DNA of 64,000 nucleotides from a bacterium 210820-DFI.6.37 (lineage in GTDB: Bacteria > Bacillota > Clostridia > Peptostreptococcales > Anaerovoracaceae): positions 62,001-126,000 of the forward strand of contig JAJCKG010000005.1 in assembly GCA_020558355.1 (NCBI GenBank), written 5' to 3'. Of the stretch, positions 17,528-26,388 are shown piece by piece. The translations under genes and the position numbers were made by a program. How positions within the stretch are numbered: the first letter of the stretch is position 1; each line of letters begins with the position of its first letter. Below the pieces are notes generated by a model that saw nothing but the letters and a program-made list of their open reading frames with translations, ran no database searches and was not told where the DNA came from.

Positions 17528-18349
17528 TTACTCCTTTGTCAATCTTCTCCCGATGAAATTTGCCAGCCCGTTGATGATCAGTACAATGATGATCAATAGC
17601 GCCGCTGTCGCATATGTTTTTTCCTCCGATAACCCCTCGGAAGCCAGCATGTACAGGTGAAGGGCCATGGTTCTGGTCGAGTCGAAAACCGAAGTCGGAA
17701 GCCGCATGGAGCCGCCTACAGTCAGCATAACGGCGGCGGTTTCTCCAATGGCCCTTCCCATTCCCAGGATCAGTCCGGTCAGAATTCCCGATTTACAGCA
17801 GGGAAGCACAACCTTCACAACCGTTTCCCACTTTGTGGCCCCCAGAGAAAGGCTTCCCTCCCGGTAAGCCATGGGAACGGTCTTCAGGGATTCCTCCGTG
17901 GAACGGATCAGGGTCGGCAGGATCATCATCGAAAGGGTCAGGCCTCCGGCCAGAACTGACCAGCCCATTTCTAAGAATACGACGAAGAACGCGAAGCCAA
18001 AGAGGCCGAAAATAATCGATGGTATCCCTGCCAGAACCTCTGTAAAAAAGCGGATCGTATTGATGAGCCTTCCTTTTTTCGCGTATTCCGAAAAGTAGAT
18101 GGCCGCCGCTGTTCCAATGGGAGTGGCGATAATAACAGAAACCAGGGTCACATATATGGTTCCGATGATAATGGGGAAAATGCCTCCTTCTCTTCCCATT
18201 AGCTTTGGCGATTGCGTCAGGAATTCCAGTGAAAGGTGGGGAATTCCCCTGATCAGTATAAACCCCAGTATTAAAATCAGCACGCCTAACGTAACCGCCG
18301 CAATGAATCCTACCAGGCCAAAGAAGCCTTTGCTTTTCCAGTCTTTCAT
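17528..18349 (-). CDS. pstA: Phosphate ABC transporter permease
   Basis: 273-residue permease with six predicted helices. [30 protein letters not shown] and the EAA-type cytoplasmic loop [16 protein letters not shown] followed by [14 protein letters not shown] residues ([15 protein letters not shown]) identify PstA. The ATG overlaps the pstC stop by 4 bp. Confidence 0.96.
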   Translation of the reverse strand: MKDWKSKGFFGLVGFIAAVTLGVLILILGFILIRGIPHLSLEFLTQSPKLMGREGGIFPIIIGTIYVTLVSVIIATPIGTAAAIYFSEYAKKGRLINTIRFFTEVLAGIPSIIFGLFGFAFFVVFLEMGWSVLAGGLTLSMMILPTLIRSTEESLKTVPMAYREGSLSLGATKWETVVKVVLPCCKSGILTGLILGMGRAIGETAAVMLTVGGSMRLPTSVFDSTRTMALHLYMLASEGLSEEKTYATAALLIIIVLIINGLANFIGRRLTKE

Positions 18350-19236
18350 CCTGCTATACCTCCCAGCTTTTTCATGATGGCCTGCGCGATACTATTGAGG
18401 ATAACGATGATTACAAAGAGAATGATCCCCACAGCGAAGAGCGCGCTCTGATGTCTCGGCGCCGCGTAGGACATTTCCATCGCGATGGTGCCTGTAAGCG
18501 TAGCCGCTGAATCCAGCGGTCCCCCTGGAATCCTCGGCACATTTCCTGTAATCAGCAGGACAGCCATGGTTTCACCGATGGCCCTTCCCATAGCCAGGAT
18601 AATGGAAGAGAAGATGCCCGACTTGGCGGCCGGAACAATGACCTTTGTGATCGTTTCTCTTTTGTCCGCTCCCAGGGCCAGGGAAGCCTCCCGAAATTCG
18701 GGCGGCACCGCTTTGATGGCGTTCTCTGACAGGCTGACAATGGTCGGCAGGATCATAATGGCCAGAATCACCGCCCCGGCTGTAATGCTGAACCCGCTGG
18801 TGGAAACATCGGGGTCGATCTTCTGCGCCAGTGGAACCAGGTATTGGCGAATGGCCGGAACAATAACCGCCAGACCGAAGAATCCATACACTACGGATGG
18901 AATTCCGGCCAGCAGTTCGATGGCCGATCGAAAAATCTTCCCAGGCCGCTCTTTTACCATTTCCGCAAGGAATACGGCGCAGCCTACGCCGGTGGGGATC
19001 CCGATAATCAGCGCGCCCAGGGTAACACCCAGAGTTCCCAGAATCAGCGGAAGAATCCCGTAGGCTCCGCTGGTGGGGCTCCAGTTCTTTCCAAGGATAA
19101 AATTCAGTATTCCATAGTCCTTCAGTACCGGAATCCCGGAGCTGAAAATAAAGATCGTAATCAGCGCGACAGCCGCGATGGATACTCCCGCGCAGATCAG
19201 TATCAGCTTTTCAATTATTTTTTCTCTCGTCTTCAT
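18346..19236 (-). CDS. pstC: Phosphate ABC transporter permease
   Basis: 296-residue permease; YGILPLILGTLGVTL, GIPSVVYGFFGLAVI and the loop EFREASLALGADKRET then [15 protein letters not shown] are typical of PstC. It has six helices including a long N-terminal one. It lies 73 bp after pstS and overlaps pstA. Confidence 0.96.
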   Translation of the reverse strand: MKTREKIIEKLILICAGVSIAAVALITIFIFSSGIPVLKDYGILNFILGKNWSPTSGAYGILPLILGTLGVTLGALIIGIPTGVGCAVFLAEMVKERPGKIFRSAIELLAGIPSVVYGFFGLAVIVPAIRQYLVPLAQKIDPDVSTSGFSITAGAVILAIMILPTIVSLSENAIKAVPPEFREASLALGADKRETITKVIVPAAKSGIFSSIILAMGRAIGETMAVLLITGNVPRIPGGPLDSAATLTGTIAMEMSYAAPRHQSALFAVGIILFVIIVILNSIAQAIMKKLGGIAG

Positions 19237-19309
19237 TTCATTGCCCTTTCATGGGCGCTCCTGCCCATCATCTTTCTGTCAATCTTTCTCCTGCCAACGC
19301 GGCCCCAAA

Positions 19310-20173
19310 TTAGCTGATGGGAATAAATCCGTTTTCCTCTACGATCTTCTGTCCCTCAGCTCCCATGGCGAAATCAATGAAAGCCTTTGCCGCGTCTGTC
19401 ATTTCACCGTTTACAACATACACAAACGGTCTCTGAATCTTATACTTGCCGGACAGCACTGTGTCCACAGTCGCTTCTATACCCTCGACCTTCACAGCTT
19501 TTACACTGTCATCCAGCGCGCCCAGGGATACATATCCGATGGAATCCGGCGTTTTCGCAACGGTTTCCTTTACCGCTCCTGTGGATGGCTGTACCAGAGC
19601 GTCTTTCGTGGTCTTATCGGTTTCGTTTCCCGCGTCATCCTTTTCCAGAACGCCGGTGATTTCTGTAAAAGCGCCTCTGGTTCCGGAGCCTTCTTCTCTT
19701 GTTACAACGGTGATGGCCTTATCATCTCCGCCAACGTCTTTCCAGTTGGTGATTTTTCCGGTGTAAATATCCTGGATCTGCTGGATGGTCAGGTCCTCCG
19801 CTTTTACATTTTCATTGACAATGACCGCGACGCCGTCCTTCGCGATGACGAACTCTTCCGCTATGGAGGCTTTTTCTTCCTCCTTTACCTCTCTGGACAG
19901 CGAACCGATATCCGCGATTTTTTCTTCAATGGACTTAATGCCCTGGCCGGAGCCGCCGCCCTGCACTTCGATGGTCACATCCGGATTTTCATCCATGTAT
20001 ACTTCCGCCAGCGCTTCGGAAAGCGGCTGTACAGAGGTGGATCCCGCAATGGTTACGTTTCCGCCTTCTCCGCTTTTGCTCTCTCCTCCGGAGCTTCCTC
20101 CGCATCCTGCCAGTCCCAGGGATGTTACAAGTACTGCTGCCGCAATGAAGCCGGTTAAAATTTTCTTTTTCAT
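19310..20173 (-). CDS. pstS: Phosphate-binding lipoprotein
   Basis: 287 residues. A signal sequence with lipobox LAGC anchors the mature protein to the membrane. VTIAGSTSVQPLSEALAE is the first phosphate-binding loop, GGGSGQGIKSIEE the second, and REEGSGTRGAFTE the third; VQPSTGAVKETVAKTPDSIGY is the standard C-terminal block. It delivers phosphate to PstCA. ATG is preceded by AAGGAGTGATATT, and a Pho-box-like array lies about 85 bp upstream. Confidence 0.97.
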   Translation of the reverse strand: MKKKILTGFIAAAVLVTSLGLAGCGGSSGGESKSGEGGNVTIAGSTSVQPLSEALAEVYMDENPDVTIEVQGGGSGQGIKSIEEKIADIGSLSREVKEEEKASIAEEFVIAKDGVAVIVNENVKAEDLTIQQIQDIYTGKITNWKDVGGDDKAITVVTREEGSGTRGAFTEITGVLEKDDAGNETDKTTKDALVQPSTGAVKETVAKTPDSIGYVSLGALDDSVKAVKVEGIEATVDTVLSGKYKIQRPFVYVVNGEMTDAAKAFIDFAMGAEGQKIVEENGFIPIS

Positions 20174-20257
20174 AATATCACTCCTTCTTTTTTCTTTTTA
20201 CAGGTTTAGTTTAACCGCCTTTCGTTAAACCTATTTTAAGAAAATGGTTATCTTTAT

Positions 20258-20283
20258 GTTAATTATGTTAAATGAATGTAAAG
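20258..20283 (-). promoter_or_regulatory. Candidate PhoP box upstream of pstS
   Basis: On the minus strand TTTACA-N5-TTAACA-N3-TTAACA. This resembles the TT(A/C/T)ACA repeats bound by PhoP in Bacillus, although the second spacer is 3 rather than 5 bases. Its place before pstS fits induction by phosphate limitation. Confidence 0.5.
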
Positions 20284-20430
20284 CAATTGGCGCTTTCGGG
20301 GCGGTTTGTTAGGATTTTGTTAAATTCCCTTTCAAAGCAGGCGGAAAAGAAAGCTTCCCCGCCTGGCCGGCCTGTGATATAATCAGATAAAAGCTTTGCT
20401 GGATGGTATTTTTTTAGAGAGGTGTTTCTT

Positions 20431-21207
20431 ATGAAGAGGAAAGTTTTAGGTTTATTTTTGATTGTTGTCCTGTCTGTGTCCTTTGCGGCGTGCGGCTCGG
20501 AACAAGAGACTTCCGACAGCTCGGGCAATTTTGATTCTTTCATGGAAGTTCAGAAAAACATGAGCGATGTGAAGGATATGGAGTTCAAAATGAATATGGA
20601 CGCTGTGGTTTCCGGCCAGGAACCGGTTAATATGTCTATGTCCGGCACTGGTAAAGAAATTGTACAGAGCAAAGATGATATTCAGCTGGAAATGAAGTAT
20701 AAAATGAATATCCCTGATTTTGGCTCCGATATGGAAGGGACCATGTACATGAAGGACCAGGCTGTCTACATGGATCTCATGGGGCAAAAGCTGAAGGTGG
20801 ACGCTTCGAATGAAATGTCTTCCATGATGAATGTGGATACGAGCCAGCTTCTTGCTATTACAGAAGAAATGATTTCCGCTCTGAAGGTGGAGCGGGACGG
20901 CTCTGATACGGTCTACACCTTCCAGCTGGACGCGGATAAAGCCATGGATTATTTTGAAAACAATGTGAGCGGCGCCCAGCAGCTTACCACCACAGATGAC
21001 ATGTCTTTTGACAAAATGGATGTGACCGTTGTGGCCGGCGAGGATAAAATGGTAAAAAGCATTGATATGGATTGCAGTATCACAACTCAGACAGAAGATG
21101 ACCCTGTAAAAATGGATTACAAAATTTCTATGGATTATATCAGCATCAACACAGATCTTAAAATCGATTTCCCTGATTTCAGCCAGTATCAGGAATTGAC
21201 TGTATAA
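20431..21207 (+). CDS. Lipoprotein of unknown function (DUF6612/LppX-like)
   Basis: About 258 residues. The signal sequence ends in a lipobox (SFAAC), so it is membrane-anchored outside. The mature part is a Met- and Asp-rich, beta-strand-rich chain with alternating K-M-D patterns (VKDMEFKMNMDAVVSG, MEGTMYMKDQAVYMDL, AGEDKMVKSIDMDCSIT). This pattern is typical of LolA/LppX-like hydrophobic-ligand folds, including clostridial DUF6612 proteins; the assignment is from pattern only. I start at ATG 20431 with AGAGAGG eight bases upstream; the GTG at 20422 lies in that site. Monocistronic, with a terminator immediately after. Confidence 0.75.
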   Translation: MKRKVLGLFLIVVLSVSFAACGSEQETSDSSGNFDSFMEVQKNMSDVKDMEFKMNMDAVVSGQEPVNMSMSGTGKEIVQSKDDIQLEMKYKMNIPDFGSDMEGTMYMKDQAVYMDLMGQKLKVDASNEMSSMMNVDTSQLLAITEEMISALKVERDGSDTVYTFQLDADKAMDYFENNVSGAQQLTTTDDMSFDKMDVTVVAGEDKMVKSIDMDCSITTQTEDDPVKMDYKISMDYISINTDLKIDFPDFSQYQELTV

Positions 21208-21214
21208 ATGACAC

Positions 21215-21243
21215 ACGGCCGCCCGAATCGGGCGGCCGTTTTT
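21215..21243 (+). terminator. Intrinsic terminator after the lipoprotein gene
   Basis: Perfect 11-bp GC-rich stem (21215-21225 with 21229-21239), 3-base loop, then a short T-run. Confidence 0.93.
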
Positions 21244-21291
21244 ATCTTGCTTTCTTGGAGCGGGCCAAAGACGTGATGGAAAATGCAGCAC

Positions 21292-21455
21292 ATGTTAACA
21301 GAGAGCCGATTTTGCGGCAGTTGTTAACATAAATATCAGGCACGCAGGCCACAAAATCCCGCAATCCCGCGCCTATAAGGCTTTTTGCGCAAAATCAGGC
21401 TCTGAAAGCATTGAAAAAATGTTAACGGCCTTCTAAAATAAGAGGCCTGTTAACA
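21292..21455 (+). repeat. GTTAAC element, copy R1
   Basis: 164 bp with GTTAAC at 21294, 21323, 21421 and 21449. The last pair forms a GTTAAC-stem-loop-GTTAAC hairpin; read on the minus strand it follows the stop of the nuclease-like gene (14 bases away) and is followed by ATTTTTTC, so it can act as that gene's terminator. The middle 100 bases are almost identical to R2 at 22444. Confidence 0.92.
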
Positions 21456-21468
21456 CTTGTCCTGACTT

Positions 21469-22305
21469 CTACATATTTTTCTGACCGTAAGGCTTTTCTC
21501 CTGTAAGAAAATAAGTTCGGATCCGGTCGTTGATTTCTCCATAGGTAAGGGGACGCGCCTTTGTCTCCCACGTGATGATCAGATTATCTCCCAATTGATA
21601 GCCATGCTCCGCATAGTCCCAAAGCTTCTTTATGTTTTTCAAAATATAATCCAAATCGTCCATTTTCCCCAGGTGTTCCCAGTAGATCTGTCTTCGGTTT
21701 ATGGGATGCAAAACACAAAAATCTGGAAAGCACGTTTTCTTCCCTAAATGGACGGCTGGCTCATACCGAAAAAGCAGAGCGTTTTGTTCCAGCTTTGTAG
21801 CAATCGCCGCTTCGGATTTCGAACGGGTAAGCAGGCCGCCTTCAGAAGGATGGATCAGCGCCTCAGGGAATGCGCTGTTTTTTTCATAAGCTTCCCGTTT
21901 CCACAGCTCCGGATCCACATCTTCCTCTAAATAAAGTCGCTTTTCCTGAAACCCCGCGTAATGCTTCGGGAGGAGCGCGGCGAGCGCCTTTGGGTCATAT
22001 AGCTCCAGGCTGTTTATAGCATTTTCACATGAGCTCATATTCCGCTTTAAAATTGGGAGCGCTTTTGAAATATGTCTCCGTTCTTTTAATTGCTGGATCA
22101 ACGTCTCATGATCAGGCAGCTTTTTCGAAATTATGATCTGATCTCGTTTTCCATTATAAGTAACCGCTCTATAATAATGTCCATTTCGATAAGCCAGTGA
22201 GCCCTGCGGTAAAAGGCTCCGCCGCTCTTCAAGACAGTGGATCAAATTATGGTATCTCTTTTTTTCTTCCTCTAATAGCTCCAATAAAAGCAACTGGCGA
22301 TACAT
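21469..22305 (-). CDS. PD-(D/E)XK nuclease-like protein of unknown role
   Basis: 278 residues; I do not recognise a named family. The first 90 residues are charged and helical, probably coiled coil, around a small beta patch (SLAYRNGHYYRAVTYNG). From residue 160 there is a pattern consistent with a PD-(D/E)XK core: SKSEAAIATKLE (helix with Glu), YEPAV, FPDFCVLHP (Asp) and YWEHLGKMDD (Glu), followed by a WDYAEHGY helix. No Lys follows the second acidic residue; His is in its place. ATG has a strong AAGGAGGTCGCT. The gene stands alone between two direct copies of the GTTAAC element, which suggests a removable cassette. Confidence 0.6.
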   Translation of the reverse strand: MYRQLLLLELLEEEKKRYHNLIHCLEERRSLLPQGSLAYRNGHYYRAVTYNGKRDQIIISKKLPDHETLIQQLKERRHISKALPILKRNMSSCENAINSLELYDPKALAALLPKHYAGFQEKRLYLEEDVDPELWKREAYEKNSAFPEALIHPSEGGLLTRSKSEAAIATKLEQNALLFRYEPAVHLGKKTCFPDFCVLHPINRRQIYWEHLGKMDDLDYILKNIKKLWDYAEHGYQLGDNLIITWETKARPLTYGEINDRIRTYFLTGEKPYGQKNM

Positions 22306-22443
22306 AGCGACCTCCTTAATGTAATTTTATTACATTTTAAACATTTTTTTCTTTACAGTCAAGCTTTTTATTGTCATTTTAAAGGACAGGAATGGAGCCG
22401 GAAGTTCTCACAGGGGATCTGGTCTTTTATTAAATACACCACA

Positions 22444-22607
22444 ATGTTAACAGGGATCTGATTTTGCGGCAGTTGTTAACATAAATATCAGGCACGCAGG
22501 CCACAAAATCCCGCAATCCCGCACCTATAAGGTTTTTTGCGCAAAATCAGGCGCTGAAAGCATTGCAAAAATGTTAACGGCCCTGCGTTTTGGCAGGGCC
22601 GTTAACA
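22444..22607 (+). repeat. GTTAAC element, copy R2
   Basis: 164 bp with GTTAAC at 22446, 22475, 22573 and 22601, spacings identical to R1. The right pair forms a perfect 14-bp stem around GTTTTG (22573-22606). On the minus strand the hairpin lies five bases past the stop of the FAD oxidoreductase gene and is followed by ATTTTTG, so it doubles as a terminator. Confidence 0.93.
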
Positions 22608-22611
22608 AAAG

Positions 22612-23970
22612 CTATTCTTCTATATACCAGGTGGCAATTAAATCCGCTCCTGTATCCGCAATATTTTTCGTCACTACCTGGCCCGGCACAACCGGACCTG
22701 ATACTTTCACCTTTTTTATGGCCTTCATAGCGGGCAGCAGCCTGGATTTATCGATGGCCTTATCTGTACGCACAGACAGGACCGGCGCCTTATCCGAATC
22801 GGTCTTTACTACCGCGGTCAGTACCCTCTTTGGGTTCTCCAGCTCCTGGCGGGCAAAAGCCTGGCCCTTTTCGCACTGGTTTCCCTTTACTGAGAAAGGC
22901 TCACTCTTTACCTGCATAACACACCCCTTCGGGCAAACGGTACAGATCATGTTCCCTCTTTTTCCGGTCAGCTCCGGCAAAAATCCGCCATCCGAACTGT
23001 CAGGGCCCACATCCGGCTTCACTTTGCCGCCGGACGCGTACAGAGCGGCCTGACGGCCTGTTTCCAAAGCCTCACAGGTGACATGATCCGCCAGATCGTG
23101 AACAAACCCGGCGTTGCCGCAGATAAACAGACCAGCATCCTGGCCCGGTCTGTAGTCCCCGCAGACTTCCAGCTCCGGAATCAGGCCGGCCGCCACCAGC
23201 AGCGTATCACATGGAATGTATTCTTTCCGGCTCAGGTCCGGCTGCCCGTCTTTATCAAAGGGCGCCACCGAAACGCCTTTTAGCCGGCCGTAACCATGGG
23301 TGGAAACAAGCGTCCATCCATACCGCATAGGAATCGCATAGTCCTCTACACACTGAACAATGTTCCTGGCCAAACCGGTCGCCTCCTGCCCGAGAATCAG
23401 CTTTACCCGAATCCCCTCCAGCGTCATGCGCCGCGCCATAATCAGCCCGATATCTCCAGAGCCTAAAATCACAGCGCTTTTTCCCGGAAGGTAGTTTTTC
23501 AGGTTCATCATCAGCTGAGCCGCGCCGGCTGTAAACACACCGGCCGGGCGGCTTCCAGGGATCAGCATCTGCGGCAGCGTTCTCTCCCTGCAGCCGGTAG
23601 CAATAATCACCGCATCCGCTGTAATTTCCCGTGCTCCGGAAGAAGCGCTGACACAGCGCGCCCGCCAGCCCTCCGGTGTTTCCCCGGAAGATCCGTCTCG
23701 CTCCAGCTTTTCAATTCCCAGCACCGTAGTGCTGAGCAGCAGCTTTACCCCTGCCTTTTCTGTTTTTTCCTTCCACAGCCAGGCGTACTCGCCGCCGGTA
23801 TAATCCCGCTCATAAAGCTGGGTGCCAAATCCATTGTGGATACACTGAGGCAGCACTCCTCCCAGATAGGAATGCCGCTCCAGCAGCAAAACCTCTCCGG
23901 CGCCATGCTCTTTCGCGGAAACCGCGGCGGCCATTCCCGCCGGACCTCCACCTATTACCAAAACCTTCAT
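22612..23970 (-). CDS. FAD/NAD(P)-dependent oxidoreductase fused to DUF1667
   Basis: 452 residues. The N-terminus has the FAD-binding Rossmann motif VIGGGPAGMAAA; SAVILGSGDIGLIMARRM is the second nucleotide-binding site and LFICGNAGFVHDLAD the C-terminal FAD contact. From about residue 340 the chain continues into a DUF1667 domain with CTVCPKGC and GNQCEKG, probably an iron-sulfur-type Cys set. In many Clostridia DUF1667 is a separate small gene after this enzyme, so the fusion is notable. With the preceding GlpA-like gene (4-bp overlap) it resembles the anaerobic glycerol-3-phosphate dehydrogenase module. Substrate is not proven by sequence. Confidence 0.85.
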   Translation of the reverse strand: MKVLVIGGGPAGMAAAVSAKEHGAGEVLLLERHSYLGGVLPQCIHNGFGTQLYERDYTGGEYAWLWKEKTEKAGVKLLLSTTVLGIEKLERDGSSGETPEGWRARCVSASSGAREITADAVIIATGCRERTLPQMLIPGSRPAGVFTAGAAQLMMNLKNYLPGKSAVILGSGDIGLIMARRMTLEGIRVKLILGQEATGLARNIVQCVEDYAIPMRYGWTLVSTHGYGRLKGVSVAPFDKDGQPDLSRKEYIPCDTLLVAAGLIPELEVCGDYRPGQDAGLFICGNAGFVHDLADHVTCEALETGRQAALYASGGKVKPDVGPDSSDGGFLPELTGKRGNMICTVCPKGCVMQVKSEPFSVKGNQCEKGQAFARQELENPKRVLTAVVKTDSDKAPVLSVRTDKAIDKSRLLPAMKAIKKVKVSGPVVPGQVVTKNIADTGADLIATWYIEE

Positions 23971-25406
23971 GGACGAAGCCTCCCTTTCACAACCGGGCTC
24001 CCAGGCCCGCTCTTTGACACAGCCTCAGGCGGAACACCCCACTGCCTGCTGAGGATCTCAATAATCTGAGGCGTGCAGAAACCGCCCTGGCACCGTCCCA
24101 TGCCGGTGCGGAGCCGCTTTTTCAAACCGTTGAGATCATGAGGCGGAAGGGCCGAATCCAAAACCGCCAGAATATCGCCTTCCGTAATTCCTTCGCATCG
24201 GCATACCGCATTGCCGTAAGCCGGATTTTCCGCAAGCAACGCCGCCTGGACCGACGGGTCCGCCTTTAAAAACAACGGCTTTGCCCGGTAGATCGGATCA
24301 AAATCCGGGTTCATCTCGCACCGAAGGCCTGCCTCCCGCAGCAACTCCACAAGCTTTTCCGCCAGATAAGGAGAAGCCGTCATGCCCGGATTTTTAATGC
24401 CCAGAGCGCTGACAAACCGCTCTGCGCTAAGGCGCACCACAAAATCCTTTTCCTCCTTGGGAACATTTTCAATATTGGCTCGAATCCCCGCAAAGGAAGC
24501 GATTACAGTACCCATATCCAGCTCCGGAAGAAGCTTCCTCGCCACCCGCATAATATGATCGATGCCCTGGCGGGTCGTTTCCGTATTTTTATACCCGCGG
24601 GCAGGATAAGAAGTGGGGCCCGCCAGCATATTGCCGTCCACCGTAGGCGCGAGCAGGGTCCCCTTTTCATCCTTTTCCTGCGCCTGATAAATCACATGAC
24701 GGATCGGCGACGGACAGTCAAAGACCAGATACTCACCCCGCTTTGGTTTGATCTCCAGATCCCGGGGACGTACAAAACGCTCCAGATCCGCCGCGCCTTC
24801 GCCGGAGGTATTGACAATATAAGAGGCCGAAAAATCGCCTCGATTCGTATGTAGCCGGTAGCCTTCCCCTTCTGGTTCAATATGCTCCACTTCCGTATCG
24901 AATCGGAATTCCGCGCCGTTGGCCGCGGCGTTGAGCGCGGCGTGGATCACCAGCTTTTGGGGAGAAACAATCCCCGTAGTAGGCGCGTACATGGCTCCGA
25001 TTACCTGACGGGACAGCCCCGGCTCCAGTTTCCTCGCCTGCTCTCCGCTGATCATTTCCATATCAGGCACGCCATTTTTCCTGCCTTTTTTCACCTTGTC
25101 CTCAATGCTCTCCAGTCCTTCCTGATGGAAAGCGACAAAAAGAGAACCTACATATTCCATGGGAACATCCAGGTCCTGGCACAGCTGACCATGCATCCGG
25201 TTCCCCCGGGCGCAGGAGATTCCCTTGAGACTTCCGCCCCGCGGGTGAAAGCCGGCGTAAAGCACGCCGGAATTGGCTTTGGTGGCTCCCTCGCCAATGT
25301 CGGAGGCTTTATCGATAACTAAAACATCCAGCCGGTATTTTTTCAGCTCCCGGGCGGTCAAACAGCCCAGAATACCAGCCCCTATGACAGCAACATCATA
25401 TTTCAT
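23967..25406 (-). CDS. GlpA-like FAD dehydrogenase with BFD-type [2Fe-2S] domain
   Basis: 479 residues. VAVIGAGILGCLTAREL is the FAD-binding motif of the DAO/GlpA family; KANSGVLYAGFHP, PKRGEYLVFDC and IRANIENVP are typical of GlpA/LhgO-like dehydrogenases. The C-terminal 80 residues hold VCRCEGITEGD and GMGRCQGGFCTP, the four-Cys BFD-like iron-sulfur domain. It probably oxidises glycerol-3-phosphate or a 2-hydroxyacid and passes electrons to the partner encoded next. It overlaps both neighbours by 4 bp and follows the molybdenum-cofactor genes in one run. Confidence 0.85.
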   Translation of the reverse strand: MKYDVAVIGAGILGCLTARELKKYRLDVLVIDKASDIGEGATKANSGVLYAGFHPRGGSLKGISCARGNRMHGQLCQDLDVPMEYVGSLFVAFHQEGLESIEDKVKKGRKNGVPDMEMISGEQARKLEPGLSRQVIGAMYAPTTGIVSPQKLVIHAALNAAANGAEFRFDTEVEHIEPEGEGYRLHTNRGDFSASYIVNTSGEGAADLERFVRPRDLEIKPKRGEYLVFDCPSPIRHVIYQAQEKDEKGTLLAPTVDGNMLAGPTSYPARGYKNTETTRQGIDHIMRVARKLLPELDMGTVIASFAGIRANIENVPKEEKDFVVRLSAERFVSALGIKNPGMTASPYLAEKLVELLREAGLRCEMNPDFDPIYRAKPLFLKADPSVQAALLAENPAYGNAVCRCEGITEGDILAVLDSALPPHDLNGLKKRLRTGMGRCQGGFCTPQIIEILSRQWGVPPEAVSKSGPGSPVVKGRLRP

Positions 25407-25834
25407 AGTACGTTTACTTCATCTCCCGCTTTTACTCTGCCTTCCCGAAGCACTTTGACGAAAATGCCTTCCCTTGGCATAACGCAGTCCCCGGCCAGTT
25501 CCCGGATCGCGCATCCCTGATGGCACTCTTTTCCGATCTGTGTCACTTCCCCGACAGCTTCTCCGATCCGCAGCTTTGTCCCAATAGGAAGTGTATACAG
25601 CTCAATGCCTTCCGTCAGAATGTTTTCCGCGAAATCGCCGCTTTTCAGCTCAAAATTCAACACCCGCTGAACCTTTTCCACACTTTCCGCCGCCAGCAGA
25701 CTCACCTGACGGTGCCAGTTTCCCGCGTGGGCGTCGCCGACAATGCCGTGATCCACCTTCAGAAAGGCTTCTTCCACCGGATGCTTTTGCTCTCCCTTTT
25801 TTTCACTGACGCATACCGCTTTTATTTTAGCCAT
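25403..25834 (-). CDS. MOSC domain protein
   Basis: 143 residues from the start chosen here. HGIVGDAHAG, QVSLLAAESVE, GDFAENILTEGIEL and the Cys-containing CHQGCAI match stand-alone MOSC proteins, which handle a sulfur carried on molybdenum cofactor or a related ligand. I start at ATG 25834 (AAGGAGGAACATCATC upstream); a longer frame lacks a site. The start lies within the end of the mog-type gene and the end overlaps the GlpA-like gene. Confidence 0.88.
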   Translation of the reverse strand: MAKIKAVCVSEKKGEQKHPVEEAFLKVDHGIVGDAHAGNWHRQVSLLAAESVEKVQRVLNFELKSGDFAENILTEGIELYTLPIGTKLRIGEAVGEVTQIGKECHQGCAIRELAGDCVMPREGIFVKVLREGRVKAGDEVNVL

Positions 25835-26348
25835 GATGATGTTCCTCCTTTTTACGCATTTCCGCGCAGTCGTGGGATTGGCCCCGCAGAACATCGATGC
25901 CGTGGCGGATAGGCTTGATCACCGCGGTAAGGCACTCCCTCGCCGCCTTTTCGCTTCCCGGCAGATTGACAATCAGCGTGCCGCCGCGAAGTCCGGCCTC
26001 AGCCCGGGAAAGCATTCCCATAGGCGTAATCTTCATGCTCTCCGCGCGCATGGCCTCCGGAATTCCCCGAACCTCCCGGTCCGCTACCGCATGGGTCGCT
26101 TCCGGCGTTACATCCCGTTTGGAAAAGCCGGTTCCTCCGGTGGTCATGACCAGGCACACGTCCAACTGGTCAGCGCACTTGATCAGCTCCGCCTTTATCG
26201 TCTCAAAATCATCGGGAATCATATTCGTGTAGACCACATCCCATCCGTTTTCCTTTAAAATCTCCTCTACCGCCGGGCCGCTGGTATCCTTTCGCAGACC
26301 CTGAGAGCCCTTGTCGCTCATGGTAATGACTGCCGCTGTGTAGTTCAT
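25827..26348 (-). CDS. mog: MogA/MoaB-type molybdopterin adenylyltransferase
   Basis: 173 residues. AAVITMSDKGSQGLRKDTSG, TTGGTGFSKRDVTPEAT and the C-terminal LIVNLPGSEKAARECL are diagnostic of the MogA/MoaB fold, which adenylates molybdopterin before metal insertion. The end carries an HHH tail. ATG follows AGGAGAAGAAAA. Partner genes moeA, moaD and moaE are not in this window. Confidence 0.92.
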   Translation of the reverse strand: MNYTAAVITMSDKGSQGLRKDTSGPAVEEILKENGWDVVYTNMIPDDFETIKAELIKCADQLDVCLVMTTGGTGFSKRDVTPEATHAVADREVRGIPEAMRAESMKITPMGMLSRAEAGLRGGTLIVNLPGSEKAARECLTAVIKPIRHGIDVLRGQSHDCAEMRKKEEHHHG

Positions 26349-26388
26349 TTTTCTTCTCCTTTAAATCTGTTTCCCATAGCTTGAAAAA

